The notes under the pieces were generated by a model. That model was not told the origin of the DNA. It worked only from the letters and a program-made list of their open reading frames with translations, and ran no database searches. DNA of 64,000 nt, from the NCBI GenBank assembly GCA_900546065.1, contig URBK01000001.1:155167-219166 (forward strand), given 5' to 3'. A program made the translations under genes and the position numbers. Source of the DNA: an uncultured Alistipes sp. (lineage in GTDB: Bacteria > Bacteroidota > Bacteroidia > Bacteroidales > Rikenellaceae). This document shows, piece after piece, positions 42,614-50,798 of the stretch (positions are counted from its first letter, which is position 1; each line of letters begins with the position of its first letter).

Positions 42614-42986
42614 TGCGTCTCTTATTAAGGAACGGTTCTGTGGCGGCGGCTTCCGTCGCCATGCGCACGGCCTCGTTCACTGTAGGTTCATAATTCTGCA
42701 ACAGCCATTCGTCCAATTCCTCCTTGGCGAAATAGACCATTTTACCGCGCGGTTTGTAGTGCGGTATCTCCTTGCTCGATGTGAGCTTGTACAGCATACT
42801 TTCAGAAACCCCGATATACATACAGGCTTCCTGAAACGTGAACACTCTCTTGGTCGTGAAGATGGTATTTTCCAGCAACGTGATACGCTCCAAGAGACTT
42901 TCGACCGGTTCCAATTTCTTTAGTACCGATTCGATGGCGGCGAGCCGTCCGCTCATCCGCTCCATGAATGTCATTCTATTCGGCAT
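42591..42986 (-). CDS. Helix-turn-helix DNA-binding protein (excisionase/HTH_17 type)
   Basis: 131 residues from ATG 42986. After a coiled N-terminus (residues 10-40) comes the HTH_17 signature TFQEACMYIGVSESMLYKLTSS and KPRGKMVYFAKEELDEWLLQN, typical of excisionase-like regulators. Bacteroides elements carry such a gene beside the integrase, where it controls excision. A palindrome sits at its promoter, so it may autoregulate. Confidence 0.8.
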   Translation of the reverse strand: MPNRMTFMERMSGRLAAIESVLKKLEPVESLLERITLLENTIFTTKRVFTFQEACMYIGVSESMLYKLTSSKEIPHYKPRGKMVYFAKEELDEWLLQNYEPTVNEAVRMATEAAATEPFLNKRRNGKRKKD

Positions 42987-43021
42987 AATAACATGGTTTG
43001 ATTTTTGACAATGGAGATGCA

Positions 43022-43059
43022 ACCTCCGTTATGCAGCGCGCTAACGGAGGTCAAAGGTA
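43022..43059 (-). promoter_or_regulatory. Promoter and 10-bp palindrome of the HTH gene
   Basis: TACCTTTG (43052-43059, minus strand) is a -7 box. Immediately downstream is the perfect inverted repeat ACCTCCGTTA (43022-43031)/TAACGGAGGT (43042-43051), which would cover the transcription start. A strong operator candidate for the HTH protein. Confidence 0.65.
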
Positions 43060-43165
43060 TGTCCGGTAAACGAAGATGCCGTGATTTGGGGAATGATACT
43101 ATGCGCGTATCATTGCAACTCTCATGCTTTTACCTTTCACATACTTCGCTTCTTGTCACTTCCTG

Positions 43166-43870
43166 TCATTCTTTCAGCCGGTCAATGGTCTTTCGGATGC
43201 CGTATGCGACCGATGTCATGTTGTTCTTGATGGATGACAGCGCGGAAGACAGGGTCGATACCGAAACGGAACGTGTCCCGTCCTTGGACTGCAGGAATGC
43301 ACCCTTGCCGAGAACATTCTGCCACCGGGACTGGATAAGCGAGTTTTCAAGAAGCGCGTCGAACAGGATTACCACACGGCGGATATTGTTCACTCGGATG
43401 GAAAAGCCTTTCTTACAGGCGAAAAGAGCCTCCATGTCTTCAATGCGTACAGAAACACAGAACAGATGATAAGTATTGGCACAAGCCACAATACTTTCCA
43501 TCTGTTCCGGGGTAAAATCACAGCCAAAAGAAAGGGAGAGATCTGCCGGTCGGTCAATGTGGGGCGGACCGAGCGGAGGCAACGATTCCGAGGTATCATA
43601 CATCCGTTTCAGCTTCATGCACTCGTCAAACGTGAAATTCGGCGTAGCAAAGCAAATCTGGACGAAACGGGCGTACTCGGTCAGCAGCCCCTTGACGATG
43701 TGGATGTTCATTTCGTGGCAGTTCCGGCAGGCCGCATGGTCGCAGTCTATGTACCGGTGTCCGTTTACGAAATCGTCCACATAACGGTGGTACTGTTTAC
43801 CACCCGACACAACATCGTGGAGATAAACTGTTTTTGCTTCGGTTAGCAGGGCGAAAAGTTCATTCGCCAC
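43166..43870 (-). CDS. Unassigned ICE protein near the integrase, 234 residues, possible 5' frame break
   Basis: The frame opens with GTG at 43870 (GGAGAAGG 2-3 bases upstream). No function recognised; it contains a Cys/His pair cluster (CDHAACRNCHEMNIH) that may bind metal. The same frame stays open upstream to about 43943 and encodes plausible residues (DLKTAFSLFGGSQHLQHF), and an ATG with a good AAAAGG site lies at 43944-43946 one base out of frame, followed by AAAA. Removing one A would give a 259-residue protein beginning MKDLKTAF. So the native start may be 43946 with a one-base insertion. Such genes recur beside integrases in Bacteroidetes elements. Confidence 0.55.
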   Translation of the reverse strand: MANELFALLTEAKTVYLHDVVSGGKQYHRYVDDFVNGHRYIDCDHAACRNCHEMNIHIVKGLLTEYARFVQICFATPNFTFDECMKLKRMYDTSESLPPLGPPHIDRPADLSLSFGCDFTPEQMESIVACANTYHLFCVSVRIEDMEALFACKKGFSIRVNNIRRVVILFDALLENSLIQSRWQNVLGKGAFLQSKDGTRSVSVSTLSSALSSIKNNMTSVAYGIRKTIDRLKE

Positions 43871-44069
43871 ATCCTTCTCCGCAGCGAAGTGCTGCAGGTG
43901 TTGGCTCCCTCCAAAAAGAGAGAAGGCCGTCTTCAGGTCTTTTCATGTCGATTTACCTTTTTGAGTTTATAATATGTGATGAAAGCATTAACTTCGGTTG
44001 CGTTCACAACCGGAGCAATGCCATAAATTGATGTTTGTAAATTAGACATGAACCACATAGTGCCGTCAA

Positions 44070-45215
44070 TTAGTGAAACAAACCGTTTACAAGATTCACT
44101 GCCTCGTCCTTCTTCTTGTTGATAATCTTGGCATACACCTGTGTCATTTTTACGTCGGCATGACCGAGCAACTTCGAGACGGTATATAAATCCGCGCCGA
44201 GCGTCAGCATCATGGTGGCGAATGTATGCCGGCTGGTGTGATAGGAGAACCGCTTGGAGATTCCGGCTGCTTTCGCCCAAGGTTTGAGCTGCATCCTGAT
44301 TGTATTGGCGGACGGCAGGTCGAACACATTATCTTCCGATGATTTTCCCCCACGTTCCGGCATCCACTTCAACGCTTCAGGAGAGAGGGGCAGGTAAATA
44401 GGCTCTTTGGTCTTTTTCATGGACACGGCCAAACGGTACTGTCCCCGGTCAACGAACACGTCTTTCCATTTCAACTTGATTATATCGCTGATGCGCAATC
44501 CGCAGAAGCAGGAGAACAGATACGCGCATTTTACTATCTCGTATTCCTCGTGGGGCATAGGAGTGTCAATCAACGCCTGTACCTCTTCGATGGTCATGTA
44601 CGACCGCATACTCTCCGGCTTACGGATTTTCTCCGACTTCTCAAGCTCGTTGAAAGGGTTGGCCTTCATCTTTTTCTTCCTGACGGCAGAGTTCAACGCA
44701 CCGTTCAACGCACGGTAATAATTGTGAAGCGTGTAGTTTGATATGTCCTTGCCTTTCGGATGATATTCCGTCAACAGATAAGTGATGTAGCCCCGGCAGA
44801 AGTCCCCGTCAATCTGATCCAGTGTGACCATTTCTCCGGCATAGTCTTTCAGTATGCGCATGGCAATCTTGATTTGGTTGCCGTCTTTCTTGCCCGCACT
44901 CTCTTGGGCTTCCATGTAAACCTTCATCCAGTCCAACAGATAAGTCTTGTCCTTACGGAATACGATTCCTGCCTCATTGCTGGTCAGTTCGATAATACGT
45001 TTCGACTTGATGGCATTGGCGGCATCCATTGTCGCCTGATTCTGCCTACGGGCATTATTATCCGTCTCCGGGATAATATACATCTTGAGGTATTCATACG
45101 TCCGCTTTCCATCGCGGTATATATCCAGATATAGACTCTTGCTGCCATCGCTCAACGGCTTCATCCGAAGACGAATCGGCTCTTTGACTTTTGTATGATT
45201 CTTAACTCGTGCCAT
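44070..45215 (-). CDS. int: Tyrosine recombinase (ICE integrase)
   Basis: 381 residues from ATG 45215 (AAAGGAAT upstream; the longer frame from 45311 runs through the promoter). An N-terminal arm-binding-like domain (1-90), a SAM-like core-binding domain (90-190) and a catalytic domain with R241 (CGLRISDI), H326-x-x-R329 (YHTSRHTF), H352 (GHADVKM) and the nucleophile Y361 (QVYAKI): all catalytic residues present. Integrates and excises the ICE by site-specific recombination. It reads away from the chromosome junction, so the att site should lie within the roughly 350 bases upstream of it or at the other end. Confidence 0.92.
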   Translation of the reverse strand: MARVKNHTKVKEPIRLRMKPLSDGSKSLYLDIYRDGKRTYEYLKMYIIPETDNNARRQNQATMDAANAIKSKRIIELTSNEAGIVFRKDKTYLLDWMKVYMEAQESAGKKDGNQIKIAMRILKDYAGEMVTLDQIDGDFCRGYITYLLTEYHPKGKDISNYTLHNYYRALNGALNSAVRKKKMKANPFNELEKSEKIRKPESMRSYMTIEEVQALIDTPMPHEEYEIVKCAYLFSCFCGLRISDIIKLKWKDVFVDRGQYRLAVSMKKTKEPIYLPLSPEALKWMPERGGKSSEDNVFDLPSANTIRMQLKPWAKAAGISKRFSYHTSRHTFATMMLTLGADLYTVSKLLGHADVKMTQVYAKIINKKKDEAVNLVNGLFH

Positions 45216-45243
45216 AGGGATTCCTTTCTCATTTTTCCTATTG

Positions 45244-45251
45244 CAAATATA
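45244..45251 (-). promoter_or_regulatory. Integrase promoter -7 box
   Basis: TATATTTG on the minus strand, 29 bases before the start codon at 45215; TTTC lies 20 bases further upstream as a weak -33 element. Confidence 0.6.
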
Positions 45252-45484
45252 CGGATAAGTATCGAGATTAAGAAACAAATAAGAAACAAAATTGCACCAA
45301 ATAAGAGCCAATTCACTGAAAGTACTGAAAACAACTGAAAATAAAAATAGGCTTATAAAACACTGATTTATAGCTTATTTATTATCACTTTATTGGGTGT
45401 TGTTTGCATTTTGTATATATACTGCGTAAATCTGGGAAATTCAAATCAAGTAGCCGGAATAAAGTTTGATGCTCACTGCTTCGT

Positions 45485-45568
45485 GCGTGGGCTCAATTCC
45501 ATTATCGGTTACTTGGGTTTTCCAGAACCCCGACAAGCGAGAAGATGGAATTCCGTCCCACGCTTTTT
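45485..45568. other. Long hairpin at the ICE-chromosome junction
   Basis: GCGTGGG (45485-45491) and AATTCCAT (45495-45502) pair with ATGGAATT (45545-45552) and CCCACGC (45557-45563); a smaller GGGTT/AACCC hairpin sits inside, and TTTTTC follows on the plus strand. Lies where base composition changes from ICE to host. It may be a terminator or the att region; no tRNA gene or duplicated core could be recognised. Confidence 0.45.
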
Positions 45569-45731
45569 CATTGTAACCCTATCATAATCCTACCGCTCCG
45601 CCGGGACGGAGGGGCTCAACACACGAAGCGCCATGACCATAATATTCTTTATCGTCTGCTGGCTCGGCCTTGCGATCATACGCTGAGCGTAATCCGGGTC
45701 GCAACCGCACCACCACCCTCAGCACATACGA

Positions 45732-45767
45732 CAAAACAACGGGAGCGGAACCCGAAAGTTCCGCCCC
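45732..45767 (-). terminator. Terminator downstream of folC
   Basis: GGAGCGGAAC (45742-45751) pairs with GTTCCGCCCC (45758-45767) with one mismatch; on the minus strand the stem is followed by CGTTGTTTTGT. Lies 126 bases past the folC stop. The rest of 45569-45892 holds no convincing gene. Confidence 0.5.
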
Positions 45768-45892
45768 CGATATACGGTTGCGCAGAATCATACCGTCGTC
45801 TGCCGCTCCGGATGTCACTTTTTCAATGGGGAGATTCTCATCTGATACCAATCAAGACTCTCACACCCTCCCGAGACGCCTGCCGCGCGTAG

Positions 45893-47188
45893 TTACAGTA
45901 CCTCGGCCACGACGAAGTTGCTGCCGCCGATGAAGATCATATCCTCGGCCGAGGCCAGTTCGCGCGCACGCGCCACGGCATCCGCCACACTCTTCACCAC
46001 CTCGCCTTCGAGACCCATCTCCGCGGCCCGCGAGGCGAGCTCCTCGGCCGGCAGCGCCCGCATGACGGCCGCCTGCGTGAAGATATAGTGTGCCGACGTG
46101 GGCAGCACGGGGAGTATCTCAGCAAGGTTCTTGTCCTTGGCGAAGCCTATGACGCATATCTGCCGGGGATATTTCTCGGCCATACGGTTCAGCTCCGCAC
46201 CCACATACCGCAGGCCGTGGGCGTTGTGTCCCGTATCGCACACGACAAGGGGCTCATGTCCCAGAATCTGCCACCGCCCCGACAGATGGGTCAGAGCCGC
46301 GGCCGAGGCCATACCCTCGACATAGGCGCGGCGGCTTATCGTCAGCGGCGTCGATTCGTGCAGGTAATCGGCCGCAGCCGTCGCCGTGATGACGTTGTTG
46401 TACTGGTAGTCGCCCAGAAGGTCGATGCAGATGTTATACTTGAAGTTGTCGCGCACGCGCTCGATAACCATACACTGACGGTCGCCGTCGATGTGGTGTT
46501 CCTCACAGCGGAACATCTTCTGCGCATATATCACGCGCGACTTGAATGCTGCGGCATACCCCTCGAACACGTCGTCATACTCGGCATTCGACTCACCCAG
46601 CACCACCGGCACGCTCTTCTTGATGATACCGGCCTTCTCGGCGGCGATCTTGCGCAGCGTGTCACCCAGATACTCCGTATGTTCGAGCCCCACGTTGGTC
46701 ACCACGCTCACCAGCGGCGTGATGATGTTCGTGGCATCGAGACGGCCTCCAAGACCCGTCTCTATGACCGCTACCTCGACATCACTCTGGTCGAAGTAGT
46801 CGAATGCCATGGCCGTGGTCATCTCGAAGAACGATAGCGACAGCTCGCTCATCTTCGCATGGTGCTTGTCGACGAAGTTCACGACCTTCTGCTTGGGGAT
46901 CATCTCGCCGTCGACACGTATGCGCTCGCGGAAATCCTTCAGGTGGGGCGAGGTGTAGAGGCCCACGCGGTAGCCCGCCTGCTGCAGGATCGAGGCGAGG
47001 ATATGCGACACCGACCCCTTGCCGTTGGTACCGGCCACATGGATCGTGTAGAAGTTGCGCTGCGGGTTGCCCAGATAGCGGCAGAAGGCCGTTATGCGAT
47101 CCAGCCCGGGCTTGTAGGCATCACATCCGATGTCCTGAAACGACGGCATCGACGAAAAGAGATAATCTATTGTTTGTGAGTAGTTCAT
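45893..47188 (-). CDS. folC: Folylpolyglutamate/dihydrofolate synthase
   Basis: Adds glutamate to folates (and to dihydropteroate) using ATP, in the cytoplasm. 431 residues with the P-loop GTNGKGSVSH at about 51-60, the SPHLKDFRERI segment, the metal-binding ETGLGGRLDATN and the C-terminal CDTGHNAHG motif, all hallmarks of FolC. It starts 14 bases after the lnt stop, so the two are co-transcribed from the lnt promoter. Confidence 0.95.
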   Translation of the reverse strand: MNYSQTIDYLFSSMPSFQDIGCDAYKPGLDRITAFCRYLGNPQRNFYTIHVAGTNGKGSVSHILASILQQAGYRVGLYTSPHLKDFRERIRVDGEMIPKQKVVNFVDKHHAKMSELSLSFFEMTTAMAFDYFDQSDVEVAVIETGLGGRLDATNIITPLVSVVTNVGLEHTEYLGDTLRKIAAEKAGIIKKSVPVVLGESNAEYDDVFEGYAAAFKSRVIYAQKMFRCEEHHIDGDRQCMVIERVRDNFKYNICIDLLGDYQYNNVITATAAADYLHESTPLTISRRAYVEGMASAAALTHLSGRWQILGHEPLVVCDTGHNAHGLRYVGAELNRMAEKYPRQICVIGFAKDKNLAEILPVLPTSAHYIFTQAAVMRALPAEELASRAAEMGLEGEVVKSVADAVARARELASAEDMIFIGGSNFVVAEVL

Positions 47189-47202
47189 ATATGGACGTTA
47201 AA

Positions 47203-48768
47203 TCAGTTTACCAAATGATTGCGGCGTTTTACGCGGTAGGCCGAGTAGCAGAGCAGGCACATCGCCGCCACCACGAGCGACAGCCGCCCGATCCAGTCGC
47301 CGAAACGCACGTATGCCGTCATGCGCTGCGACACCTCCACGTCGGAGGTGATCACGCCGCGCTTGTCCCATCCGAGACTCTCGGTCACGTCGCCGCGCGA
47401 GGTGATGAAGCCCGAACGGCCGGTGTTGGCGCTGCGGGCCACGGCGCGGCGCGTCTCGATGGCGCGCAGACGGCAGAAGTCGAACAGACGGCGATAACCG
47501 GGCGTATCGCCCCACCAGCCGTCGTTCGAGAGTACGAGCATAACCTCCGCGCCCCCGCGTACAAACTCGGCAAAGGCATCTCCGAAGAGGCCCTCGTAAC
47601 ATATCGCAGGCCCGGCCGCCACACCTCCCTTATGGAATACCGTGGCACCGTCGCTGCGGCCCAGCTGTCCTGTTATCCCGCCCAGATCCACCGACTGGAA
47701 GCTCAGCCACCGCAGCAGCCGCGGGAAGGGCATGGCCTCGACGCCGATGACAAGGCGCATCTTGTGGTGCACGTCCTCCGTGCTGTCGCCGCGTATGGCC
47801 ACGGCCGCATTGTAGTAATCGTAATAGAAACCGCGTCCGGCACGCGCCGTCTCGCTGTGGGGCATGCCCGCGGGATATATCTTCATGGTCGTGGCCCCGA
47901 CAGCGACCATGGCATCGGGACACCGCTCCGACAATCTCTCTCCGATCATGCGCACCGATGTCGCCGCCTGCGGATCCTCATCCGCAAGACGGTCGGGCAG
48001 TGCCGTCTCGGGCATAACGACAAACTGCGCGTCGCGCGGCACCTCGTCCACAAGCGACAGCAGGTTGTCCAGCTGTCCCCGCACGTCGCCCTCGAACTTC
48101 TCGTCATAGCAGTCGACATTGGGCTGCACGACCGCTATGCGCACACGCTCCGGCTCCGGCTCATACGTAAGGTACATCACCGCCGATACGGCTACGGGCA
48201 GCAGCATCACCACGGCCGTACGTACGGCGGCGCGGCGCGTGCGGCACCGCAACGCCTCGAAGAGGGCGAGGTTCGACCCCAGCACCCAGAGCGTGCCTCC
48301 GGCTACGCCCGTCCACTCGTACCACTGCACGGCCCACGGAGCGCCGCTGAAGCCGTTGCCCAGCACCAGCCACGGGAACGATATCACCTCCGAGTGCGTA
48401 TATATGTGTTCCACGGCCAGCCACGCCGTCACGAGGATAGCGTATGCGAGGCCCTTGGGGGCACGTTTCGAAACGTAATGGTAGAGCATGAAGGCCACCA
48501 TGTACCAGAATGTGGTGAAGAATGTCGCGGCCAGCGGCCCGACGGGTGTGGCTATCCATATCCACCATACGGTTGCGGCGTTCCACAGCACGAATATCAG
48601 CGCAGCCCACCCGGCCATGCGCCACCAGTCGCGCGCGGAGTCCCCATAGGATGCGCTTATCGCCAGCATCGGCACCAACGCCACAAGCAGGGCGAAGCCG
48701 CTTCCCCCGAGCCACCCCACAGAGAGCAGCGCCACCGAGAGCAGCACATATAATAACTTACGCAACAT
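47203..48768 (-). CDS. lnt: Apolipoprotein N-acyltransferase
   Basis: Adds the third acyl chain to lipoproteins in the inner membrane. 521 residues from ATG 48768 (the longer frame begins inside the promoter). About six membrane helices in residues 1-210, then the nitrilase domain with the catalytic triad in VMPETALPDR (Glu), HHKMRLVIGVE (Lys) and GPAICYEGLFG (Cys), and a final membrane helix. Length and motifs are normal for Lnt. Heads a two-gene unit with folC behind a near-consensus promoter. Confidence 0.93.
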   Translation of the reverse strand: MLRKLLYVLLSVALLSVGWLGGSGFALLVALVPMLAISASYGDSARDWWRMAGWAALIFVLWNAATVWWIWIATPVGPLAATFFTTFWYMVAFMLYHYVSKRAPKGLAYAILVTAWLAVEHIYTHSEVISFPWLVLGNGFSGAPWAVQWYEWTGVAGGTLWVLGSNLALFEALRCRTRRAAVRTAVVMLLPVAVSAVMYLTYEPEPERVRIAVVQPNVDCYDEKFEGDVRGQLDNLLSLVDEVPRDAQFVVMPETALPDRLADEDPQAATSVRMIGERLSERCPDAMVAVGATTMKIYPAGMPHSETARAGRGFYYDYYNAAVAIRGDSTEDVHHKMRLVIGVEAMPFPRLLRWLSFQSVDLGGITGQLGRSDGATVFHKGGVAAGPAICYEGLFGDAFAEFVRGGAEVMLVLSNDGWWGDTPGYRRLFDFCRLRAIETRRAVARSANTGRSGFITSRGDVTESLGWDKRGVITSDVEVSQRMTAYVRFGDWIGRLSLVVAAMCLLCYSAYRVKRRNHLVN

Positions 48769-48788
48769 ATCGGATTTTTCAGACGGTG

Positions 48789-48820
48789 CAAAGATAGTGA
48801 AAGCCGAGCGCAGAGACAAA
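48789..48820 (-). promoter_or_regulatory. Near-perfect Bacteroidetes promoter for lnt-folC
   Basis: On the minus strand TTTG (48817-48820), 20 bases, then TATCTTTG (48789-48796), 21 bases before the lnt ATG. Its -33 half is part of the first copy of the adjacent tandem repeat. Confidence 0.85.
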
Positions 48821-49020
48821 TAGAAAAACGCAGTTTTTAATATTTGGCTCGGCCGAGGCGCATCCTATCTAAGACGAAGTCAAAGATAGGGCCGAGCGCA
48901 GAGACAAATAGAAAAACGCAGTTTTTAATATTTGACTCAGCCGAGGCGCATCCTGTCTAAGACGAAGTCAAAGATAGAGGCCGAGCGCAGAGACAAATAT
49001 CTCAATATTTGGCTCGGCCG
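48803..49020. repeat. Tandem 88-89 bp repeat carrying promoter-like elements
   Basis: Units begin at 48803, 48891 and 48980 (the last partial), each starting GCCGAGCGCAGAGACAAATA. On the minus strand each unit brings an ATTTGTCTCTGC element, and the junctions bring TATCTTTG; spacing is 20, 16 and 17 bases, so only the first pair is an ideal promoter. Each unit also contains a GGCTCGGCCGAGG palindromic segment. No coding potential. Confidence 0.75.
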
Positions 49021-49052
49021 GGGCGGCTATCCTTTTTCCTATACCGTTACGG

Positions 49053-50372
49053 TTAATCGTTAATGGCGGCATCGCGCATGACGGGCTCGCCGCCCCAGAC
49101 GCGCTGTGAGCTCCACGCCTCGGCCGGAGCGCTCCAGAAGGGGTCGTCGGCGGGGAGGCCAAGCGGCAGGAAGACAAACGTGCAGAGATATGCGCTGCCC
49201 GTAGAGACATAGCTCTCGGCCACTTGCGGCTGGTGTCCGCAGAATCCGAGCGTAAGCCACCCGTCGCGGTCAAAGGTCTCGGGGACGGTCTGGCGGCGGA
49301 TTACGGCCGTCAGGGCCGAGCGCACGGCCGCAGGCGATAGCCCCTCTGGCAGCAGGTGCAGCAACGCCGCCTGCGACAGGGCGTGGAACGCCCCGTAACG
49401 GTAACCGCTCGAACGCCCCAGCATGGGATAGCTTCCCTCGGGCGATATGAGCATCTCCTGCTGCGCGGCAAAACGCGACAGACGCCGCACCACCTTGTCG
49501 TACAACGCCCCGCATGCGGCATAGGCCTCCGACTCGGCGGCATGGGCGCGCATCACAGCCGTCACGTCGAGCAGCATCGGCTGGATGACATAGCTGTTAT
49601 AGTAGTCGAGGTGGAACGAGGGGCCGTCGCCATACCAACCATCACCTTTGTACCACTCCATGTGGCGGTTGAGGGCATACTCCACGGGGGCCATCTCACA
49701 CTCGCCCGTAAGTTCCAGCAGTGCAGCCTCGACCATTGCCGAAAATAGAAGCCAGTTGCTCTCGTAAGGCTTTATGCGGCGCGAGCGGCGCAGCTCCTCA
49801 ACCACACGCTGCTGCGTCACCTTATCCAGACGCGGCCATACGGCATCCTTCGCGCGCAACAGGCCCTCGGCAAAGAATGCGGCATCGACCAAAGGCTGCC
49901 CGCCCGGGCGGTCAAAAGGCATATAGTCGGGCGAGTCGGGATCGACGGCGTTGGTGATGGCGCGCACCACCAGATCCGTCATCTCGGCACGCAGACGCCC
50001 CTCGGCCGTATCCTCCGCCCCCAGCGCCAGCCACGGGGCTATGCCGTTGAACGAGCGGCCCAGAGCCTCGAGATGGGTCACGTCGGCACGCTTGCCCTCA
50101 TTCGTCCCGTCATTCACCTCGACAGGCATATTCCTGCGCAGCGTTCCCCTTGCGAGATTCTCATATACGGGGCGCACGATGCGCACCATCGTCTCGACCC
50201 AATAGCCGCGCTCGGCGCCACGGCGGAGATGGCGGCCCCGCGGCGCATACTCACGCAGTGTCTCGCTCGACAGATCCCTGACGGAATTCAGATTATCGGC
50301 GGCAGCGACACTACCGACCGAAAAGAGTGTGGCAGCCGCTGCCGCCAGTACAATCATACGATATGGCTTCAT
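49053..50372 (-). CDS. Secreted DUF2264-family protein (probable glycoside-active enzyme)
   Basis: 439 residues from ATG 50372, with a signal peptide (LAAAAATLFSVGSVAAA). The rest is an alpha-rich DUF2264 (PF10022) domain: DRPGGQPLVDAAFFAEGLL, YESNWLLFSAMVEAALL and WYGDGPSFHLDYYNSYVIQPML are typical (alpha/alpha)6-type strands and helices. I recall some DUF2264 proteins described as exo-glucuronidases, but am not certain. It diverges from the SusC/SusD unit, consistent with breakdown of a captured glycan in the periplasm. Confidence 0.75.
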   Translation of the reverse strand: MKPYRMIVLAAAAATLFSVGSVAAADNLNSVRDLSSETLREYAPRGRHLRRGAERGYWVETMVRIVRPVYENLARGTLRRNMPVEVNDGTNEGKRADVTHLEALGRSFNGIAPWLALGAEDTAEGRLRAEMTDLVVRAITNAVDPDSPDYMPFDRPGGQPLVDAAFFAEGLLRAKDAVWPRLDKVTQQRVVEELRRSRRIKPYESNWLLFSAMVEAALLELTGECEMAPVEYALNRHMEWYKGDGWYGDGPSFHLDYYNSYVIQPMLLDVTAVMRAHAAESEAYAACGALYDKVVRRLSRFAAQQEMLISPEGSYPMLGRSSGYRYGAFHALSQAALLHLLPEGLSPAAVRSALTAVIRRQTVPETFDRDGWLTLGFCGHQPQVAESYVSTGSAYLCTFVFLPLGLPADDPFWSAPAEAWSSQRVWGGEPVMRDAAIND

Positions 50373-50467
50373 TACAAAACAGAGTTTCGAGGTTTCACAA
50401 TCATACACCGCATCGCATCCATGTCGACACGGAACCGCTCTTCCTGCACCGGACGACACGATATCTT

Positions 50468-50475
50468 CAAATATA
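50468..50475 (-). promoter_or_regulatory. Promoter -7 box of the DUF2264 gene
   Basis: TATATTTG on the minus strand, 96 bases before the start; CTTGC lies about 22 bases further up as a weak -33. The rest of 50373-50683 has no gene. Confidence 0.5.
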
Positions 50476-50683
50476 CGGAATTATTCCGTAACCGCAAGCA
50501 TCTCGCGGCACATCATACCTTTTCCGGACATGAGACAAAAAAATAACAACCAGCGCACGCATTACCCAAAAAAACGCGATTTTCCTACTGCCGATTGAAT
50601 TTTTTACCACCACGCCAATACCGTCGGAAACTTTTTTTTATCAAAAAGGTGACTTTTTATGATATTTTTTACGAAATAAAAGT

Positions 50684-50691
50684 TATATTTG
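50684..50691 (+). promoter_or_regulatory. Promoter -7 box of the SusC-SusD operon
   Basis: TATATTTG, 107 bases before the SusC ATG, preceded by AT-rich DNA with no clear TTTG. Confidence 0.5.
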
Positions 50692-50798
50692 TGAAGCTAC
50701 TGACTTCTCAACCCTCAATTTGAAATCAATACAACCGAAAACAGACCGTGTCGGTTTTTTCCGTTTATGGTCTGCCTCTAACCTTAAAACTTTTATAC

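Larger units (their letters stand above)
1..45480. mobile_element. Integrative conjugative element (right part; left end outside window)
   Basis: A tyrosine integrase near the right edge, a complete Bacteroidetes Tra gene set (TraE to TraO plus a coupling ATPase), ParA/ParB-type maintenance genes, a primase and a RepA-like ATPase together define an ICE. The right boundary is placed at about 45.48 kb, where AT-rich DNA behind the integrase promoter gives way to the GC-rich folC region; no second att copy is in view, so the exact end is unknown. The left end lies beyond base 1 because the first gene is cut by the window edge. No relaxase or oriT-processing gene was recognised inside the window. 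Confidence 0.85.

Noticed and set aside
45421..45600. tRNA or tmRNA gene as integration target
   Set aside because: I looked for T-arm and acceptor-stem patterns and the CCA end and found none; the region only folds as a long hairpin.
45582..45851. 89-codon minus-strand frame after folC
   Set aside because: It crosses the folC terminator hairpin and has no ribosome-binding site or recognisable sequence.
46804..48753. 649-codon plus-strand frame rich in Arg and His
   Set aside because: Antisense to folC and lnt, which carry full catalytic motifs.
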